Assembly: GCA_029224185.1 (NCBI GenBank)
Contig: CM055195.1
Location: forward strand, 89,501 to 153,500
Direction of reading: 5' to 3'
From: Karalla daura
Taxonomy: Eukaryota; Chordata; Actinopteri; Chaetodontiformes; Leiognathidae
Length of the DNA: 64,000 nt
In this document: positions 12,101 through 24,973 of the stretch, one piece after another
Layout: every line of letters starts with the position of its first letter
Position numbering within the stretch: the first letter of the stretch is position 1
The notes under the pieces: generated by a model
Database searches by the model: none
What the model was told of the DNA's origin: nothing
What the model saw: only the letters and a program-made list of their open reading frames with translations
Translations under genes and position numbers: made by a program

Positions 12101-15100
12101 GCAAATTGGTCACCAGATTACACGCTGGCATGAGAAACTTCAGCTGTTGAAGTCGGTGTGAGTTGTGAAAAACAATTATTAATCAAGTATGTCATGATTG
12201 GAAATTCCTTTTTGTTTTAACTGGGTGTGTATAAAAGAAAGTGTTTTTGGGAGCCAGGCCTAAAGGTTCTTGCTGGTATTGCAAAAAAAATCCCTTCCAT
12301 GTTGTCTTAATACTTCATACTGTGAGACTACATCCCTCTTTATATACAGTCTATGGCCTTGACCCTACCCCTAACTCCTTATCCTAACCAGAATCCCCTA
12401 AACTCTAACTCCACGAACCCCCTAGCCCTAAAGACCTGCATATACTGCATATACCGCCCAGCACACCTACATACATGCTAGCAGGTTTTGTGACAACGCG
12501 ACAAGTGCGATGGGTGTGTGTCCACCACATATGCGGCAAACAGAACTGGCTACACCAGTAGGTGGAGTTAAACATTCAAAACCCTGTTAAGTGCAGAGGA
12601 AGAACTCTTTGGAGGAAGAGGAGCTTGTTTACATCCAGTGTACTATCAGCAGCTATCATGACATTACCCCCATCTGAACAAGTGGTCCCTCCCAGAGTTC
12701 ATTTTGCAAGACAGCACAGATGCTGGGAAAGTTGAAACATACTTGTCAACAGCATTGGAAAAATGTTAAAGTTCATGTTACCATCACTCAAGTAGAAATG
12801 AAACTGTGATTTGATAAAGTGCTTAAGTCACAGAATTGCCATGAAAGAGTACAGGATTCCAACAATGTTAGCATGTCAAACATTAGCTAAGCTAGGTATG
12901 TTTAGCTAGCTAGGTGGAGCTTGTGCTTTTGACTTTTACTTCACTGCATGTGATGAGAGCATAGATGACCTTTACGCTAAAAGCAGAAATATGTGTCTGT
13001 GACTCTCCTGGCAGAATTCAACCAGCGTTTCCAAGATTTCTCTGTCATTGAGAAAGAAATCCAGCACCAGGAAGGGAGTACACCCACCAGTCTTTCTCCT
13101 GAGCTTTGAGCCATCCTTCAGTCCAGAAATATGTTGCTTCAACTGCATGGCCTGACCCTTTGTTTATTTTTCTGTATTTGCTGCTCACTGGAAAAAGTGA
13201 CAGCCCCAACTCTACCCCTAATCCCATAGCTAACTCTAACCCCCTACCTGCCCACCCAAACTACAGCGAAGCCTAACCCTAACCCTACCAATAACCCAGG
13301 GGACAGAGCAGGAACCAGGAGATGTGGAGTAGCTAATGAGTCATCTCCTGCACCAGAGCGTGAGTGATGAGGACAGGTTAAGAGAACTGAACCCAGCTAA
13401 GTCGCTCGAGTCAGAGCAGTAATGGATGAAGTAGAGGGGTGGGGGGTGGGGTCCCTGAGGTAGTAGGAGGGCTGGGGGGTGGGTAGGGAAGCAGGGGCTG
13501 AGGTCCAGCTTGATACAAATTGGATTCAATTAATCAAACCTCTCGAGCTCCGTGTCTGCAGAGGAAGACGATCTTCACTCGCTGAGATGCTCAGAGCTCC
13601 TCCTCCTCCTCCGCTGCTGCAGCAGCTTAGTACTGAACAGTCAGACAAAGCAGAACTCATCTTCCTCCTCCTCCTGTCTGTGTTCCAGTCTCTTCCTCCT
13701 CCTCTCTGTTTCAGTGTTAGCTCCTCTTCCCCTTCTCCTCTACTAACCTTACTAACCTTAGCCCTAACCCCCTCTGAGGGTTGGAAGGTACTGACTATGG
13801 GGAGGAGGTGCAGGAGTGGGGAGGAGGAGGAGAAAGTCTGCATAGGGTGTGTGTGTGTGTGTGTGTGTGTGTGAGGAGGGGGGGGGCTGTGGGGGAGCAG
13901 ATAAGCAGAGCTCTGGCCCTTCAGCTCCTCAGATCTTACATCATGTTGTTCCCAGAGTTTCACAAACATCAGCTCCCATCGCTCTGCTATCACAGCATCA
14001 GATTCCGAGGAATCTGCTGCAGCACACGCACGCACACACGGTAACGCTGTAAAACATGGCACATGATATTAAACAGTTTTCACAATATGCATATTTTTTT
14101 TAGATGAACCAGTAAGTACCTGCCACTGCAAGGCCCAAAATAATAATAGTACAATAATAATAAAATATGTAAAATAATTATTGTAATAAGTTGTGCCCCC
14201 AGTTCAGCAGCTCAGTGTGTTTGCGTGTGTTTGTGTCTCACTTTTGTTTCCAATTAGAGACACCACTGGCTGTACGTCTGCCTCCTCATTGGCCTTCTTC
14301 ACGGTGCTGAACCAGTCTTCCAGGTTCTCAAAGCTCTGGTGGTTGGTGATGTCATAGACCAGGAGGACTCCCTGGAACCACAGGCCACAAGTCAGCATGC
14401 AGTCTGCTGCCTGCTGTCTCCTGCCTGCTGTCTCCTGCCTGCTGTCTCCTGTCTCCTGTGTCCTTGCTTATATTTCATATTGTCCTAGAGAACCTATGTC
14501 CGCTAAGTAGAATTGTGAGGGTTTTTTTAAGAAGTTTTAAGCTTCTGTTGGTGGCTTGAAAAGTCAGATTATTGTTACAGTTATTATTAATTCATTTTGA
14601 AAAATTATAATTTATATTTAATACATTTACAAATTATTTAATTAGAATTAAAGACTGCTGGCCTGCATGTGTGTGTGTTCCTACATGAGCTCCATAGACG
14701 TATTTGTCCAGCATCTTCCCTCCGAGTGTTTGTCCTCCAATGTCCCAAACCTGCAGAGTCACGTTCATGTTTCCTGCAGAGACAAATGGGTCCAACATCA
14801 AGCCAATGTGAAAGATCGACCAGCTGAAAGAACAAAGCTACGTCAAGCATTATACTATATTCTATTTAACATTCTATATGACGAAGCTTCATTCGAAATC
14901 AAATCAAATCAATCTGTATTTATATTGCACAACTACCCAGGTAGACACCTGGCTGCAGAGCCCTCTAGACACCTGGGCCAGAGTGCAGGGGCAGTGGCCC
15001 TGGTGATGGGGCAAAGACAGCCCCCAGTGAGGCAGGCCCCCATGAGGAAACACTGGCGCTAAAAACTAAAGACTAAAACAGTAAAACAGAGTGAGGAATA

Positions 15101-17986
15101 AACATACAATAAGTTAATGAAGATATAAATTATATAAAAGATATAAAAGGTGTTGTATAATAAGACAGCTTAAAAGTTATTAACACTAAGACCTGGAGGG
15201 CTAAAACAGAAGAATAAAATAAGAGGTGTACAGACTTAAAACTGAGGGTTTAAATAAATAAATGATATGGTTAAAATGTATAATTAAGAAGAGCAGGAGC
15301 AGAAGCAGGAGGAGCAGGAGGAGCAGAGGAGGCGCGGGAGGAGCATAGGAGGAGCAGAGGAAGAGCAGTGTCTCTCTCTACTGGATCGCTGTGTTTCATT
15401 GCTGACACTTGGATCAGAGCCAGAGGATGGACTATTTTTTATTTATTTATTTATTTATTCTTATTTTAATTTTTATTAATATTTTATTTTTTAATTCTTA
15501 ATTTTCTTTTTATTCTTATTTTATTTTTCATTTTTCATTTTATTTTTATTATTTTTATTTTCCCTCCCGACTTCCATCAACACTGAGCTGGATCCAGGAC
15601 CACCTCTACCCGGCTCATCTCACTGCGGTTCCTCCTGCCTGCTACTATGGACTGATTCAACTCAATTCATTGATTTATATCCTGAACTGTTAGCCATCAA
15701 AAATGTTTTGTTTGTGCCCGCCTGTCCGTCCTGGGTGAGGATCCCCTCCTCTGTCTCTCACCCTGAGGTTTCTCCCCTTTTTGCCCTGTCAGGGTTTTTC
15801 TTGGGAGTTGTTCCTCAGCCTTTGCGAGGGTCTAAGGACAGGGGTTTTTCACTACTTACTTACTTATAAATTACTTAATTCATTAGGCACTGGACTCTTC
15901 AGTCTGATAGAATTCTATGAGATGTTTCATTCACACAGTACAGTACGCAGTGTTTACCACTTGCACACTGAAGTTTTTTCCATTAGAATTAATGAGGAAA
16001 AATGGAAAATAAAAACCTACCCTCAAACAACCATCAGCTGTGTAGCTGCTTGATGTAGAAACTTCATTTAAACTATAAAAAGGTGATGAACTTGTGGCCT
16101 GATTGTGTTGTTTTCAGGGAATTGTGTACTTAATTCTGTTGTTGCTTGATGTTTTAAACTTTAAATCAGTTAGTTCTGCTGTTTCCTGATGTTTTCCTAG
16201 TAATGCAGAACTTGAAGGCTCTGCAGCTCAGCTCTTGGCAGCATCTTAAAAATACCTTTACTCTGAAAATCCCCATTTCACATGGTAGGAAGTAAAAATG
16301 GAGCTGAGCTCTAAATATAGCATCAGTCAATAAACATGTTTTACAGATCTGAGGGGACACAGAGAGACTTCATGTCTGTGGCTTTAACATAAACAAATAA
16401 GACATGAATGCTTTATGTGGCCGAGGACAAAGATCAGTTCAAGTCCAGATCAGTGAAATGGAAATAAAGTTTTTTTTAAAAAGTTCAACTGAGCTGCAGC
16501 TCAGTTATGAGGTTAGGTCCTCAGCCTCCCCCATCCTCCTCCATCCTCCCCCAGACTCCTCCAGCCTTCCGCATTTTCCCCCATCCTCCCCCAGCCTCCA
16601 GGCTCCAGCCTCTCCCATCCTCCCCCAGCCTGCCCCATCCTACCCCATCTCCACCCTCTCCCATCCTCCCCCAGCCTGCCCCATCCTACCCCATCTCCAC
16701 CCTCTCCCATCCTCCCCCAGCCATCCCCATCCTACCCCATCTCCACCCTCTCCCATCCTCCCCCAGCCTCACCCGTCCTACCCTATCCTCCTCCAGCCTC
16801 CCTCAGACTCCCCCAGCCTGCTGCAGCCTCCCCCAGCCACACCCTCAGCTTCCTCCATCCTCCCGCATCCTCCACCAGCTTCGCCCATCGTCCTCCGGCC
16901 ACCCCCACCCTGCTCCAGCCTCCCCCAGCCTCCTCGAGCCTCCTTGAGCCTCTCCCAGCCTTCTTCAGCCTCCTTCAGCCTCCCCCATCCTCTCCAGCAT
17001 CCTCCAGCCACCCCCATCCTCCCACAGATGCTCCCGATGGGGGAGACTGGAGCATCTGGGGGGAGGCTGGGGGAGCCTACAGACTCTCCACGTGTGCCAC
17101 AGATGCTCCAAATGTTCTACAGATGTTCTACAGACACTCCAGATGTTCTTCAGACGCTCCTCCCCTGTACAAATGTGTCTAAGGTGCATATAAGGTCAGT
17201 CTCACCTGGGAGGCTGATTCTCTTCAGGAAGAAGTCGAGGCCAATGGTCTGTTTGTACTGCTTCCCAAATGCCTCCTGAGCAAACCTGGTGGCGAGTGAT
17301 GTCTGGATGAGAGAGAAGAGGAGGAGGAAGATGAACAGCATCACATGTCTGTACACGTCACTGGGATCAAACAGACTTAAGTGAAACATTGGCGCAGCAG
17401 CTCTCACCCAAGCTGAAACATGAATAACAATAAAAACAAAGATGAGGACTCTAGAAAACAGCATGAACATTAAGAACTTTCAGCTGTGACCACTGTAGGA
17501 AAACATACAAACTCCAATTAAACTTACATTTCAACTTAACACATATGTGACGACTGTAAAGGCCCGCACAAGCTTCCACAACCATGTGGCTCGTGGCACG
17601 CCGTGGCTCGTGCCCTGCTTCACCCATACTTCTGCGACCCTTCTTCCGAGCTCTGTAATGTTCTTGTCCACCACAAGGGGGCCGTACCAATCAATACACA
17701 GGCCTGTCCTGCCCCCCGGAGTACATGAAGAAGATGTTAACAAGATGTTAACAACTCTGATCCTAGTATTTAGGCGACTTGTGTTGCCACCTGTCCCGGT
17801 TTTCACAGACTGTCCCGGGAAAAAAAACATTATATTCTCTCGGGACACTGAATGTCCCGAAAGAATCGTCCCTGAATGTTTGTATTTCTGTGTGTTTGTC
17901 TGTATCCTATGTGCGCAGATGTGCCGCTAAATACAGCGCATAGATGCCGTTGCTCGGAGGTTGTGAGCGGATGAACCACTGTCAAT

Positions 17987-18069
<83 letters not shown>

Positions 18070-20646
18070 AGACAGATGGCAATTCTATTGGCGACACAAA
18101 CCCTCCTCCCGCGCTAGCGTCTGTGCTATCTCATGCTGTGAGTTTGCACAGCGGAAACCGTCGGTGGACTTCGGTGGAATTCCTTAACTAGTCTTTCGTC
18201 TGAAGGCTCTTCCTGGTTGTCAACGGGGCTTTAACCCCCGGACTCCACCCACTGGTGTGGCGAGTTCGACAGGACGCATGCACGACCGACGCGACCAAAA
18301 CCGCTACGTCTCAACTTTTGAGCTGCAGAAAACGGGCCGCGCGGCAGCACTTTGGTCACGTCGCTTGAAGCCCCGGAAGCTTGTGGGGGCCTTAATCCAT
18401 CCTGACAGACAAGGACGAGGGGAAATGACGAGGGTGCTGAACATCTTTAGAGCTGCTCATATCAGCACAGGGGAGAGGCAACGAGACGCATTCTGACGTC
18501 ATTCTAAACAATCAGCAGATAAACTGAACTCCCTCCTTCAGACACAGGAGTTGATTCTCTATCTCCCCTTGAAACACATTAAAACCTGAACATGGAGATC
18601 ACAGCTCCATGTGAACCTCTCAGATGTCTCTGAACATAGCTCTTCTCCTGAGCTGCTCCTCCAGACGTGTCCATCTAGAAGCTGATCTCAAAGTGTGATG
18701 GAAACAATTTGTTCACATCTCCAGGTCACATGACCTGACGTAGGGGTCACATGACCAGTTCCCTTCAGACCAGATGGACAGAGGAGGAGACTCAACTGTT
18801 TCTACATCTGATTCAAAGATCTAAGAAAACTATGTTCTGGACGTCCATCTTCCTCAGAGAGGAGGACCAGGACCAGTATTATTATGGGATGGAGCAGAAA
18901 CACACTTTATAGTTCATACAGACTCAGTGTCAACACAGGATCTAGATCCTTCAGGGACTTGTTATTGAAGCCCACTTTAGTATCCTTCATACTGGAGCAG
19001 ATCTCATACATACATCATACATATTTAACTTGAGCTCTAATGATGGAAACAGACTTCTTGATGAACATCTCAAAGGAAGTGCAGAGTTATGCTCCGCCCT
19101 GATTCTCCACTCAGCATGTCATAGACTCCAGAGTTGGAGGCGAACGACACAACGAGTCAAAAAAGATGTGTTTAACCTTCCAAACAATCAGCGACAACAC
19201 AGGAATAAGCAGATCTGACAGGAGAAATGTGTTCCACATGCTGCGCTGGCTACTCCACGTTTGTCTTGGCTTCCAGAAGCTTCCAGGAACGTCCTCTCAG
19301 CCTCTATTCCAGCGGACAATAAGAAAGAACCAGCAAATGAAGGAACTGGAATAATCCTGTAACCTTCCCCCTCCTCCCCCTAGTCCCTGTCCTCCCCCCT
19401 CCAGCTGAGAATAGACCCGGTCAGCAGGGGAATGATTGCCGGGAAAAGGGAGAGGTTCTCTTGAAACCTGACACTCAGGGAGGAGAAAAACCAGGGGGAG
19501 AGAAACTATGGGGGAGAAAAACCAGGGGAGACAGAAACCAAAGAATAGCAGAGTAGCACGTTCACCAGTAGCGTTTACAGCAGTAGCGTTTACAGCAGTA
19601 GCATGTACAGCAGTAGCATGTACAGCAGAAACGTGTTCAGCACTAGCATGTATAGCACTAGCGTGTACAGCAGTAGCGTGTACAGCAGTAGCGTGTACAG
19701 CAGTAGCGTGATCAGCAGTAGCGTGATCAGCAGTACCGTGTTCAACAGTACAGTGTTCAGTAGTAGCGTGTGCAGCAGTAGCGTGTACAGCAGTAGCATG
19801 TTCAGCACTAGAATGTACCGCACTAGCGTGTACAGCAATAGCTTGTACAGCAGTAGCGATCAGCAGTACCGTGTTCAGCAGTACAGTGTTCAGTAGTAGC
19901 ATGTACAGCAGTAGTGTGTTCAGCAGTAGCGTGTTCAGCAGTAGCGTGTACAGCAGTAGCGTGTTCAGCAGTAGCGTGTTCAGCAGTAGCGTGTTCAGCA
20001 GTAGCACGTACAGCAGTAGCATGTAAAGCAGTAGCATGTTCAGCAGTAGCTACACAGATTAAATCTGTGATCTTAATAGGTTTACAGCTACAGATCTGTG
20101 TCAGATTTAAAAACATGAAGCTAACAGCTCCACACAGACCTTAGGGAACTATAGGATATTCAAACCCGGTACATTTTCGGTGACAGTTTTAACCGGGGAC
20201 AATCGGGGACTGTTCCCGGAAATCCGGGACGTCTTGCCACCCTTGATGGGTGAGGACCTTGTGGCTGCTGGACTGAACATACATGCTCAATCTATTCCAT
20301 GTCCTGGAATATTTCACGCTGAGTCCCTCTGCCCCCGCTCCCTACAGGAGTGTGCGTGTGCATGAAAAGACATACAACAGGCACACACATGCACACAAAC
20401 ACATAACACACGCTATCGGACTGTCTCTGATTTCTGCCTGAGCTCCTTAGCCTAGCATTCGCAAGCTGTTAGCCTAGCATTATGCCCGGTTACCATGGTG
20501 ACGGGGAGACGCCGGACGTTGTGTCCCTGTGTCTGTCTCTCTGTCTTTCTTCTCTCTGTGTGTCTCACCTTCCCACAAGCTCCGTCTCCGATTACCACCA
20601 GCTTCAGCTGCCGATCCTGACTCTCCTCCTCCTCCGAGTCAGACAT
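4226..20646 (-). CDS. rab28: RAB28 small GTPase, complete with alternative last exons
   Basis: Ras-like GTPase of cilia and photoreceptor outer segments; human loss causes cone-rod dystrophy. Coding exons on the minus strand: 20569-20646, 17206-17302, 14685-14773, 14242-14371, 5577-5680, 5403-5480, then either 4794-4889 or 4226-4318. All junctions are GT-AG and in frame, giving 222 residues with the distal exon or 223 with the proximal one; human is 221. Visible motifs: start MSDSEEEESQDRQLK, P-loop GDGACGK followed by T (human has Ser where this has Cys), QTIGLDFF, WDIGGQT, GNK(I)D, VSAKTGDS, and a C-terminal CaaX box. The start is fixed by near identity with the family N-terminus. Introns are large (8.5 kb for intron 4) and full of repeats. 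The next gene upstream is nkx3.2, as in tetrapods. Identity is certain; the exact use of the two ends is inferred. Confidence 0.97.
4528..4775. repeat. 34-bp minisatellite between the two rab28 last exons
   Basis: About seven units of a 34-bp repeat containing cttgatagatactctacag, the last two diverged. It fills most of the 475-bp space between the two alternative terminal exons. Confidence 0.9.
4794..4889 (-). CDS. rab28: rab28 last exon, proximal alternative (ends ICSVQ)
   Basis: Acceptor tgctcag then R-I-V-K-A-E-L-V-N-Y-P-Q-D-E, ending SKICSVQ and TAG. It corresponds to the other known human RAB28 C-terminal isoform (ending RICSVQ, from memory). Both exons join exon 5403-5480 in phase 0, so either gives a complete CaaX-tailed protein. 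The stop of this exon would end translation if both were included. Confidence 0.88.
   Translation of the reverse strand, partial: RIVKAELVNYPQDEGPVRHENPQQSKICSVQ
4900..5100. repeat. purine-rich GATGGAGAGAAGATGG degenerate repeat
   Basis: Imperfect purine-rich repeats (ggatggagagaag) in the rab28 intron just upstream of the proximal alternative last exon. The transcribed strand therefore carries a long pyrimidine-rich stretch (ctccatcctctc) beginning about 10 bases before the acceptor of that exon. Confidence 0.75.
6109..6160. repeat. (TG)n followed by poly-G
   Basis: A TG run passes directly into an uninterrupted G homopolymer of about 25 bases. The exact length is unreliable in most sequencing chemistries. 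Confidence 0.9.
11376..11716. repeat. degenerate CCCTAA-like (telomere-type) array
   Basis: Interrupted units such as ccttaccctaaccataaccc repeat for about 340 bp. The pattern is telomere-like but imperfect. Similar short patches occur at 12360-12430 and 13205-13300. Confidence 0.8.
12000..12356 (-). mobile_element. MITE-like repeat with CCATAGACTGTATA terminus, copy 1
   Basis: On the minus strand the element begins ccatagactgtatataaa and shares several blocks in the same order (taggcctggctcc, acactttc, tacacacccagt, aactcacacc, cagcgtgtaat) with 55554-55918 on the plus strand. It has no coding capacity. I recognise the terminus as common in fish genomes but cannot name the family. Confidence 0.7.
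15425..15850 (+). mobile_element. LINE tail fragment, same family as 1376-2910
   Basis: The A/T-rich run (15428-15565) followed by catcaacactgagctggatcc and gggtttttcttgggagttg is the reverse complement of the segment at 1420-1760. No coding portion remains. Confidence 0.7.
16515..17030. repeat. pyrimidine-rich CCCCCAGCCTCCCCCATCCT repeat
   Basis: Imperfect tandem 10-12 bp motifs (cccccagcct, ccccatcct) in rab28 intron 2. They generate proline-rich ORFs on the plus strand and glycine-rich ones on the minus strand that are not genes. On the transcribed strand the run is purine-rich. Confidence 0.9.
17989..18068. repeat. (GT)40 microsatellite
   Basis: An uninterrupted dinucleotide run of 80 bases. 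Confidence 0.97.
19555..20055. repeat. 15-bp minisatellite (gtgtacagcagtagc)
   Basis: About 33 units of 15 bp with base substitutions (gtgttcagcagtagc, atgtacagcagtagc) inside rab28 intron 1. Because the unit is a multiple of three, open frames run through it on both strands. Confidence 0.95.
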
Positions 20647-20717
20647 TCTGCTGCTGCTGCTGCTGCTGCTGCGTGTGCGTGTGTGTGTGTGTGCGTGTGT
20701 GTGTGTGTGTGTGTGTC
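20647..20717. repeat. (CAG)8 plus (CA)n in rab28 5' leader
   Basis: On the minus strand a (CA)n tract with CG interruptions is followed by eight CAG triplets, then one A and the rab28 ATG. The region should be 5' UTR or core promoter; the start of transcription is not visible. Confidence 0.85.
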
Positions 20718-21174
20718 GGATTAAATCCTCTCCTGCTGCTGGTGCTCCGCCATCTTGTCAGCGCCACAAAACTAGTATCTGAATCTTCGTATTGTATTTG
20801 TATCTGTATCTTTGTGTATTTGTATCGCTCAGTCTGAGCAGCAGTGGCCACCGTTCTGTCTTCTTCTTTCGGTTCTGGTCTGGTCCGGTTCCGGTTCTTA
20901 TCTTCAGAACCGGAAGCTTCGTCGTCCCCACCACGTGACGTTCTAAAGTTCCCCCGGCGATGCGGATCAAAGGGAGCGCGTGCGCACGTCGCCTCTCCTG
21001 CGCACGTCGCCTCTCCTGCGCACGCGCGTGTGTGGTCAGACGATTAGTGGATCAGAAACAGGTTCAGATTGAACCATGTGAAACGTGCTGAACTCACACA
21101 TTCAGGACCAATAAACTGAATGATAAACGATAAACTGTGACGTGGGAACACGGAATTGCCTGCTGGGATAAGTG

Positions 21175-21510
21175 ATGTACTAGTGTTGTAGTAGATGTTA
21201 GTTATATGCTAGTGTTGTAGTAGTTGTGGTGCTGTACTAGTGTAGTTGATGTAGTTTTGTTCTACTGTTGTAGTACTTGTGGTGTTCTACTAGTGTTGTA
21301 GTAGTTGTGATGCACTAGAGTTGTAATAGATGTAGTTATGTTTTGGTGTTGTAGTAGTTATAGTGATGTAGTGTTGTAGTTATAGTGTTCTAGTGTTGTA
21401 CAAGTTGTAGTGTTGTACTAGCGTACTAGCGTAGTAGTTGTAGTGATACACTAGTGTAGTAGTTGTGATGATGTAGTAGTGTTGTAGTAGTTGTAGGGTT
21501 GTGCTAGTGT
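21175..21510. repeat. degenerate gtagtagttgtagtgttgta repeat
   Basis: Imperfect units built from tagtgttgtagtagttgt. No conserved period was established by eye. Confidence 0.7.
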
Positions 21511-22011
21511 AAAACTGTTATTTAAACTGGTATTTTACTGGATTCTACATTATAAGATTCTGTTTAAATAGTCAGTGATGAAGAGCCACAAACCTTGGAG
21601 CTCTGCTCCTCTTCTGCTCTGAGGCCACGGAGAGGAGCAGAGGTGAGAACGAGAGAGTTTCGACAGCTCCAACAGTTCCTGCTTCAACATTTTCTGTTTC
21701 TATAGTTCTATACCCTCTGGTTCTGTAGTTCTACAGTGTGTGGTTATATAATTCTATAGCCAGGGGTTCTATTGTTCTTTAGTGTCTAGTTCTACAGACA
21801 TTGGCTCTATAGTTCTTCAGTGTGTAGTTCTGCAGAAGGAGGAAGAGCAGGGAGAGGAGGGAAAGGAGGGAAAGGAGAGAGAGGAGTGCGTTGCTGGAGC
21901 AGGAGGATGAAGAGAAAGAGGTAAAGATCAGGAGGTTTTGTCTGTGAGAAGAAAATTGAACTGAACTTCTCTGAGCGAGTCCTTCATCTGCTGCTAGACC
22001 CGAGGACCTGA

Positions 22012-22440
22012 AGTTATAACAAACATCACGTTATAGATGTAACTGTAGTAAATATTCAATTATAAATTCATTTGTAATAAACATGACTTTATAGATGTAA
22101 CTGTAGTAAATATTAAGTTATACATTGATCTGTAAAAAAGACGTTATAGATGTAACTAGTAAATATTAAGTTATACATTGATCTGTAATAAACATCACGT
22201 TATAGATGTAACTGTAGTAAATATTCAATTATAAATTCATCTGTAGTAAACATGACTTTATAGATGTAACTGTAGTAAATATTAAATTATAAATTCATCT
22301 GTAATAAACATCACTTTATAGACGTAACTGTAGTAAATATTAAATTAAACATTCATCTGTAATAAACATCACGTTATAGATGTAACTGTAGTAAATATTA
22401 AATTGAACATTCATCTGTAATAAACATCACATGATAGAGG
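22012..22440. repeat. A/T-rich array of about 58-bp units
   Basis: About seven units each containing acatcacgttatagatgtaa, then ctgtagtaaatatt and an attcatctgtaataa segment. The spacing varies slightly through small deletions. Confidence 0.9.
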
Positions 22441-24640
22441 TAACATTCCTGAATTTTATCCACAGGGCTAAATAAAGTTTTCTTAATCTGAATAACTCAA
22501 ATAATATGTATATTATAATATATGTCATACATTAAGTTGTAATTCATCACGTTATAGATTTAAACTGTAATAAATATGAAATGTAACATTCATCTGTTAA
22601 AAACAATTCTATAAGTTAATAAACACCAACCTATAGACTTAGCTTTAAACATATTTTTTTTAAGTTATTAACATCAAATCAGATGTGGCTGTAATAAATG
22701 ATAAAGAACACCATCATCTACTCTGATTACATAATATTCATGCCTGTGATATGTGTGTGAGATACTGATGAAATTACAACAAAAAACACAATAGTAATAG
22801 CAATTATAATCACAATCATAATACAATCTATTGTTATTTCTATATCATTTTATTCATTTACTTTTGTATAACAACAGCATAAAAGAACAAGATCAAAGTC
22901 TTGTGTGTGAACTTTGACTATTTTTGCTGATTGACACTGATAATCTGGTTTTACTGTGAATTACAAACCCTGTGGTTGACTCGTTGTTTTGATTGCATAC
23001 GCTAAAATGACTGGGAATTAAAATGAAATTTAATGTTAGATTTTTGTGCCAAAAACATTTTTTTCCCCAAATGTAATTTGTGTAAATGTAACTAAATACA
23101 TCCTGTGAATATTCAGTTCATCTTTCAGTTTAAATATGATTTGATGAGGCTTAATATTCACACTTCAGATCAGATTTTGTATCTGTATTTATCTATTTGA
23201 TTTATTTTCACGTGTCATTATTCGTTTATTTGACCGAGACCATTCACATCATTAAACATTTCACTAAACTGGATTAAAGACAAAATCTTCTTGTCACGTG
23301 TCCCTGGACAGATGTTATATTTTTATGTCTGTAGTCTGTTCTTAGTATGTTAATCTTAAAATGTTAATCACATTAAACAAAGACATACACGACGACACTG
23401 TTAGGCAGAAGCAGGAGTACAGACATGTATTATGAGCATTTTAGGAAAGGGATTAGGATCTTAGGATCTGACCTATTCATGCTCCGAATTTAAACCCTTT
23501 GTTTAGTTTCATATTTGTGTCTCATAAAAGTTACTTCGCAATAAATTCTCTCTTTCCCGCAGTGTCCTGGTCTCGCAGATTATCTGCAGTGATTAATAAT
23601 AACATAAACTCACCTACACTCATGAAAAAAAAGTGAAATAAAGGCCGCGAGGAGGAGCAGCGGGACGAGGATGAGGTGGATGAGGAGCAGGAGGAGCAGC
23701 AGTATCAGCAGTGGGGCGAGGAGGAGGAGGAGGAAGAGGAGCAGTATCAGAAGCGGGGCGAGGAGGAGGAGGAAGAAGAGGAGCAGCAGCGGCAAAGCTG
23801 CCAGGAGGGAATGGCCTGAGAAAATGAAGAAACGAGATTAAACGAGACGGAAAAAGCCGCTGCTCAAAATTCCTGAAAGTCCCACACTCCTCAGCCTGAA
23901 ATCCTCAGTCTGACACAAGCAAAAACATAACAAATTAATTGATGATTGATGATCATTAGTGGCAGAGAGCACTAGGTGAACAGCGCGACTGGATGAAAAA
24001 GGTTGCACCTAAAAACAGCTGACAGGAACCAGGAACCATGAGCAGCAGCAGGTCGAACCAAGTGAGAGCAGGTTAGACTCCACAGGTGAAAGGAGCAGCA
24101 GCAGGTGGGGGGTGAGGTGGGTGGGTTGGGTTAGCCCAGGTTAGAATCAACCTAGCCCTAACCCTTACTCCCGAGGCTGTCACGCACACATACAGGGCCA
24201 GAGCGGCCTACACCCTCACATCCCAGGTTGGTTAGTCTAAATTAGTTAGTCCAGGTTAACTAGTTTGGATCATTAACTCAAGTGCAGCTTCACCTGAACT
24301 GCAGCTGCAACAAAGTGCAAAGAATGAGAAGCTGGAGATCTGCTGCTCCTCTATCCGCACGCGCGCGCACACACACTTTTTAAACAAATTAAGAGATGAT
24401 TGATCATCGAATCAGATTCACTTAAGAAACCTTGAAATAAAATTGAACCCAGATACAATCGATGCCTGATATGTTTTAATATTCTTTTGATCTGGAAAAT
24501 CCATTTAATACAAATGACATGAACATCAACTAAACATTTACAGAAATTTTAAATTTAAATTTACAAGTTGCTGTTTCAGCCCGTTTTCTCTGCTGCTTCT
24601 GCACCAAAACTTTTTTAATAATGCGGCTTCAAAATTGCCG

Positions 24641-24681
<41 letters not shown>

Positions 24682-24973
24682 GGAGCTGCAACAATAAATC
24701 AACTACTTATTGACTTAATAAAATAGACAACTATTTTAAGTCGATTTAAGCATTTTTTCTTTAAAATTACTTTGAGAAATGACGTGAGAATTCACTGATT
24801 TCAGTTTCTTAATCGCATTTTTTCCGTGACAGGAAAATAATATTAAAGTGACAACAAAGAAAAGTAATTTTGGTCTCTGAAACTTTAACTCTTTGAATTG
24901 TTTTTGTGTCATTTTATAAACAATTTAATAGCTGATTAATCAACTACAAAAAATAATAATTTGTTACAGCCGT

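Larger units (their letters stand above)
5681..14241. other. rab28 intron 4 (8.6 kb), repeats only
   Basis: No exon or RNA gene was recognised. Contents: (TG)n followed by about 25 G at 6109-6160, (CA)n at 8371-8422, a CTC-trinucleotide run near 9048-9072, telomere-like CCCTAA-type DNA at 11376-11716, a MITE-like repeat at about 12000-12356, and (GT)n at 13848-13872. The remaining sequence is A/T-rich and unremarkable. Confidence 0.7.
14774..17205. other. rab28 intron 2
   Basis: Contains the tail of a LINE at 15425-15850 and a pyrimidine-rich degenerate minisatellite at 16515-17030. No conserved exon was recognised. Confidence 0.6.
17303..20568. other. rab28 intron 1
   Basis: Holds an 80-bp (GT)n run at 17989-18068 and a 15-bp minisatellite at 19555-20055. 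The rest contains no gene I can recognise. Confidence 0.6.

Noticed and set aside
16404..17279. 291-residue proline-rich ORF on the plus strand
   Set aside because: It is a translation of a cccccagcctcc repeat and overlaps rab28 exon 2 on the other strand; no homology or splice context supports it.
19297..20116. 246-residue Leu-rich ORF and Ala-Thr-rich ORFs
   Set aside because: The 15-bp minisatellite keeps several frames open; it lies in a rab28 intron.
17770..20265. A large hAT-like element with ends near ttgccacctgtcccgg and the reverse complement of ccgggacgtcttgccaccc
   Set aside because: The two ends share only a short imperfect stretch and no target duplication or transposase was found.
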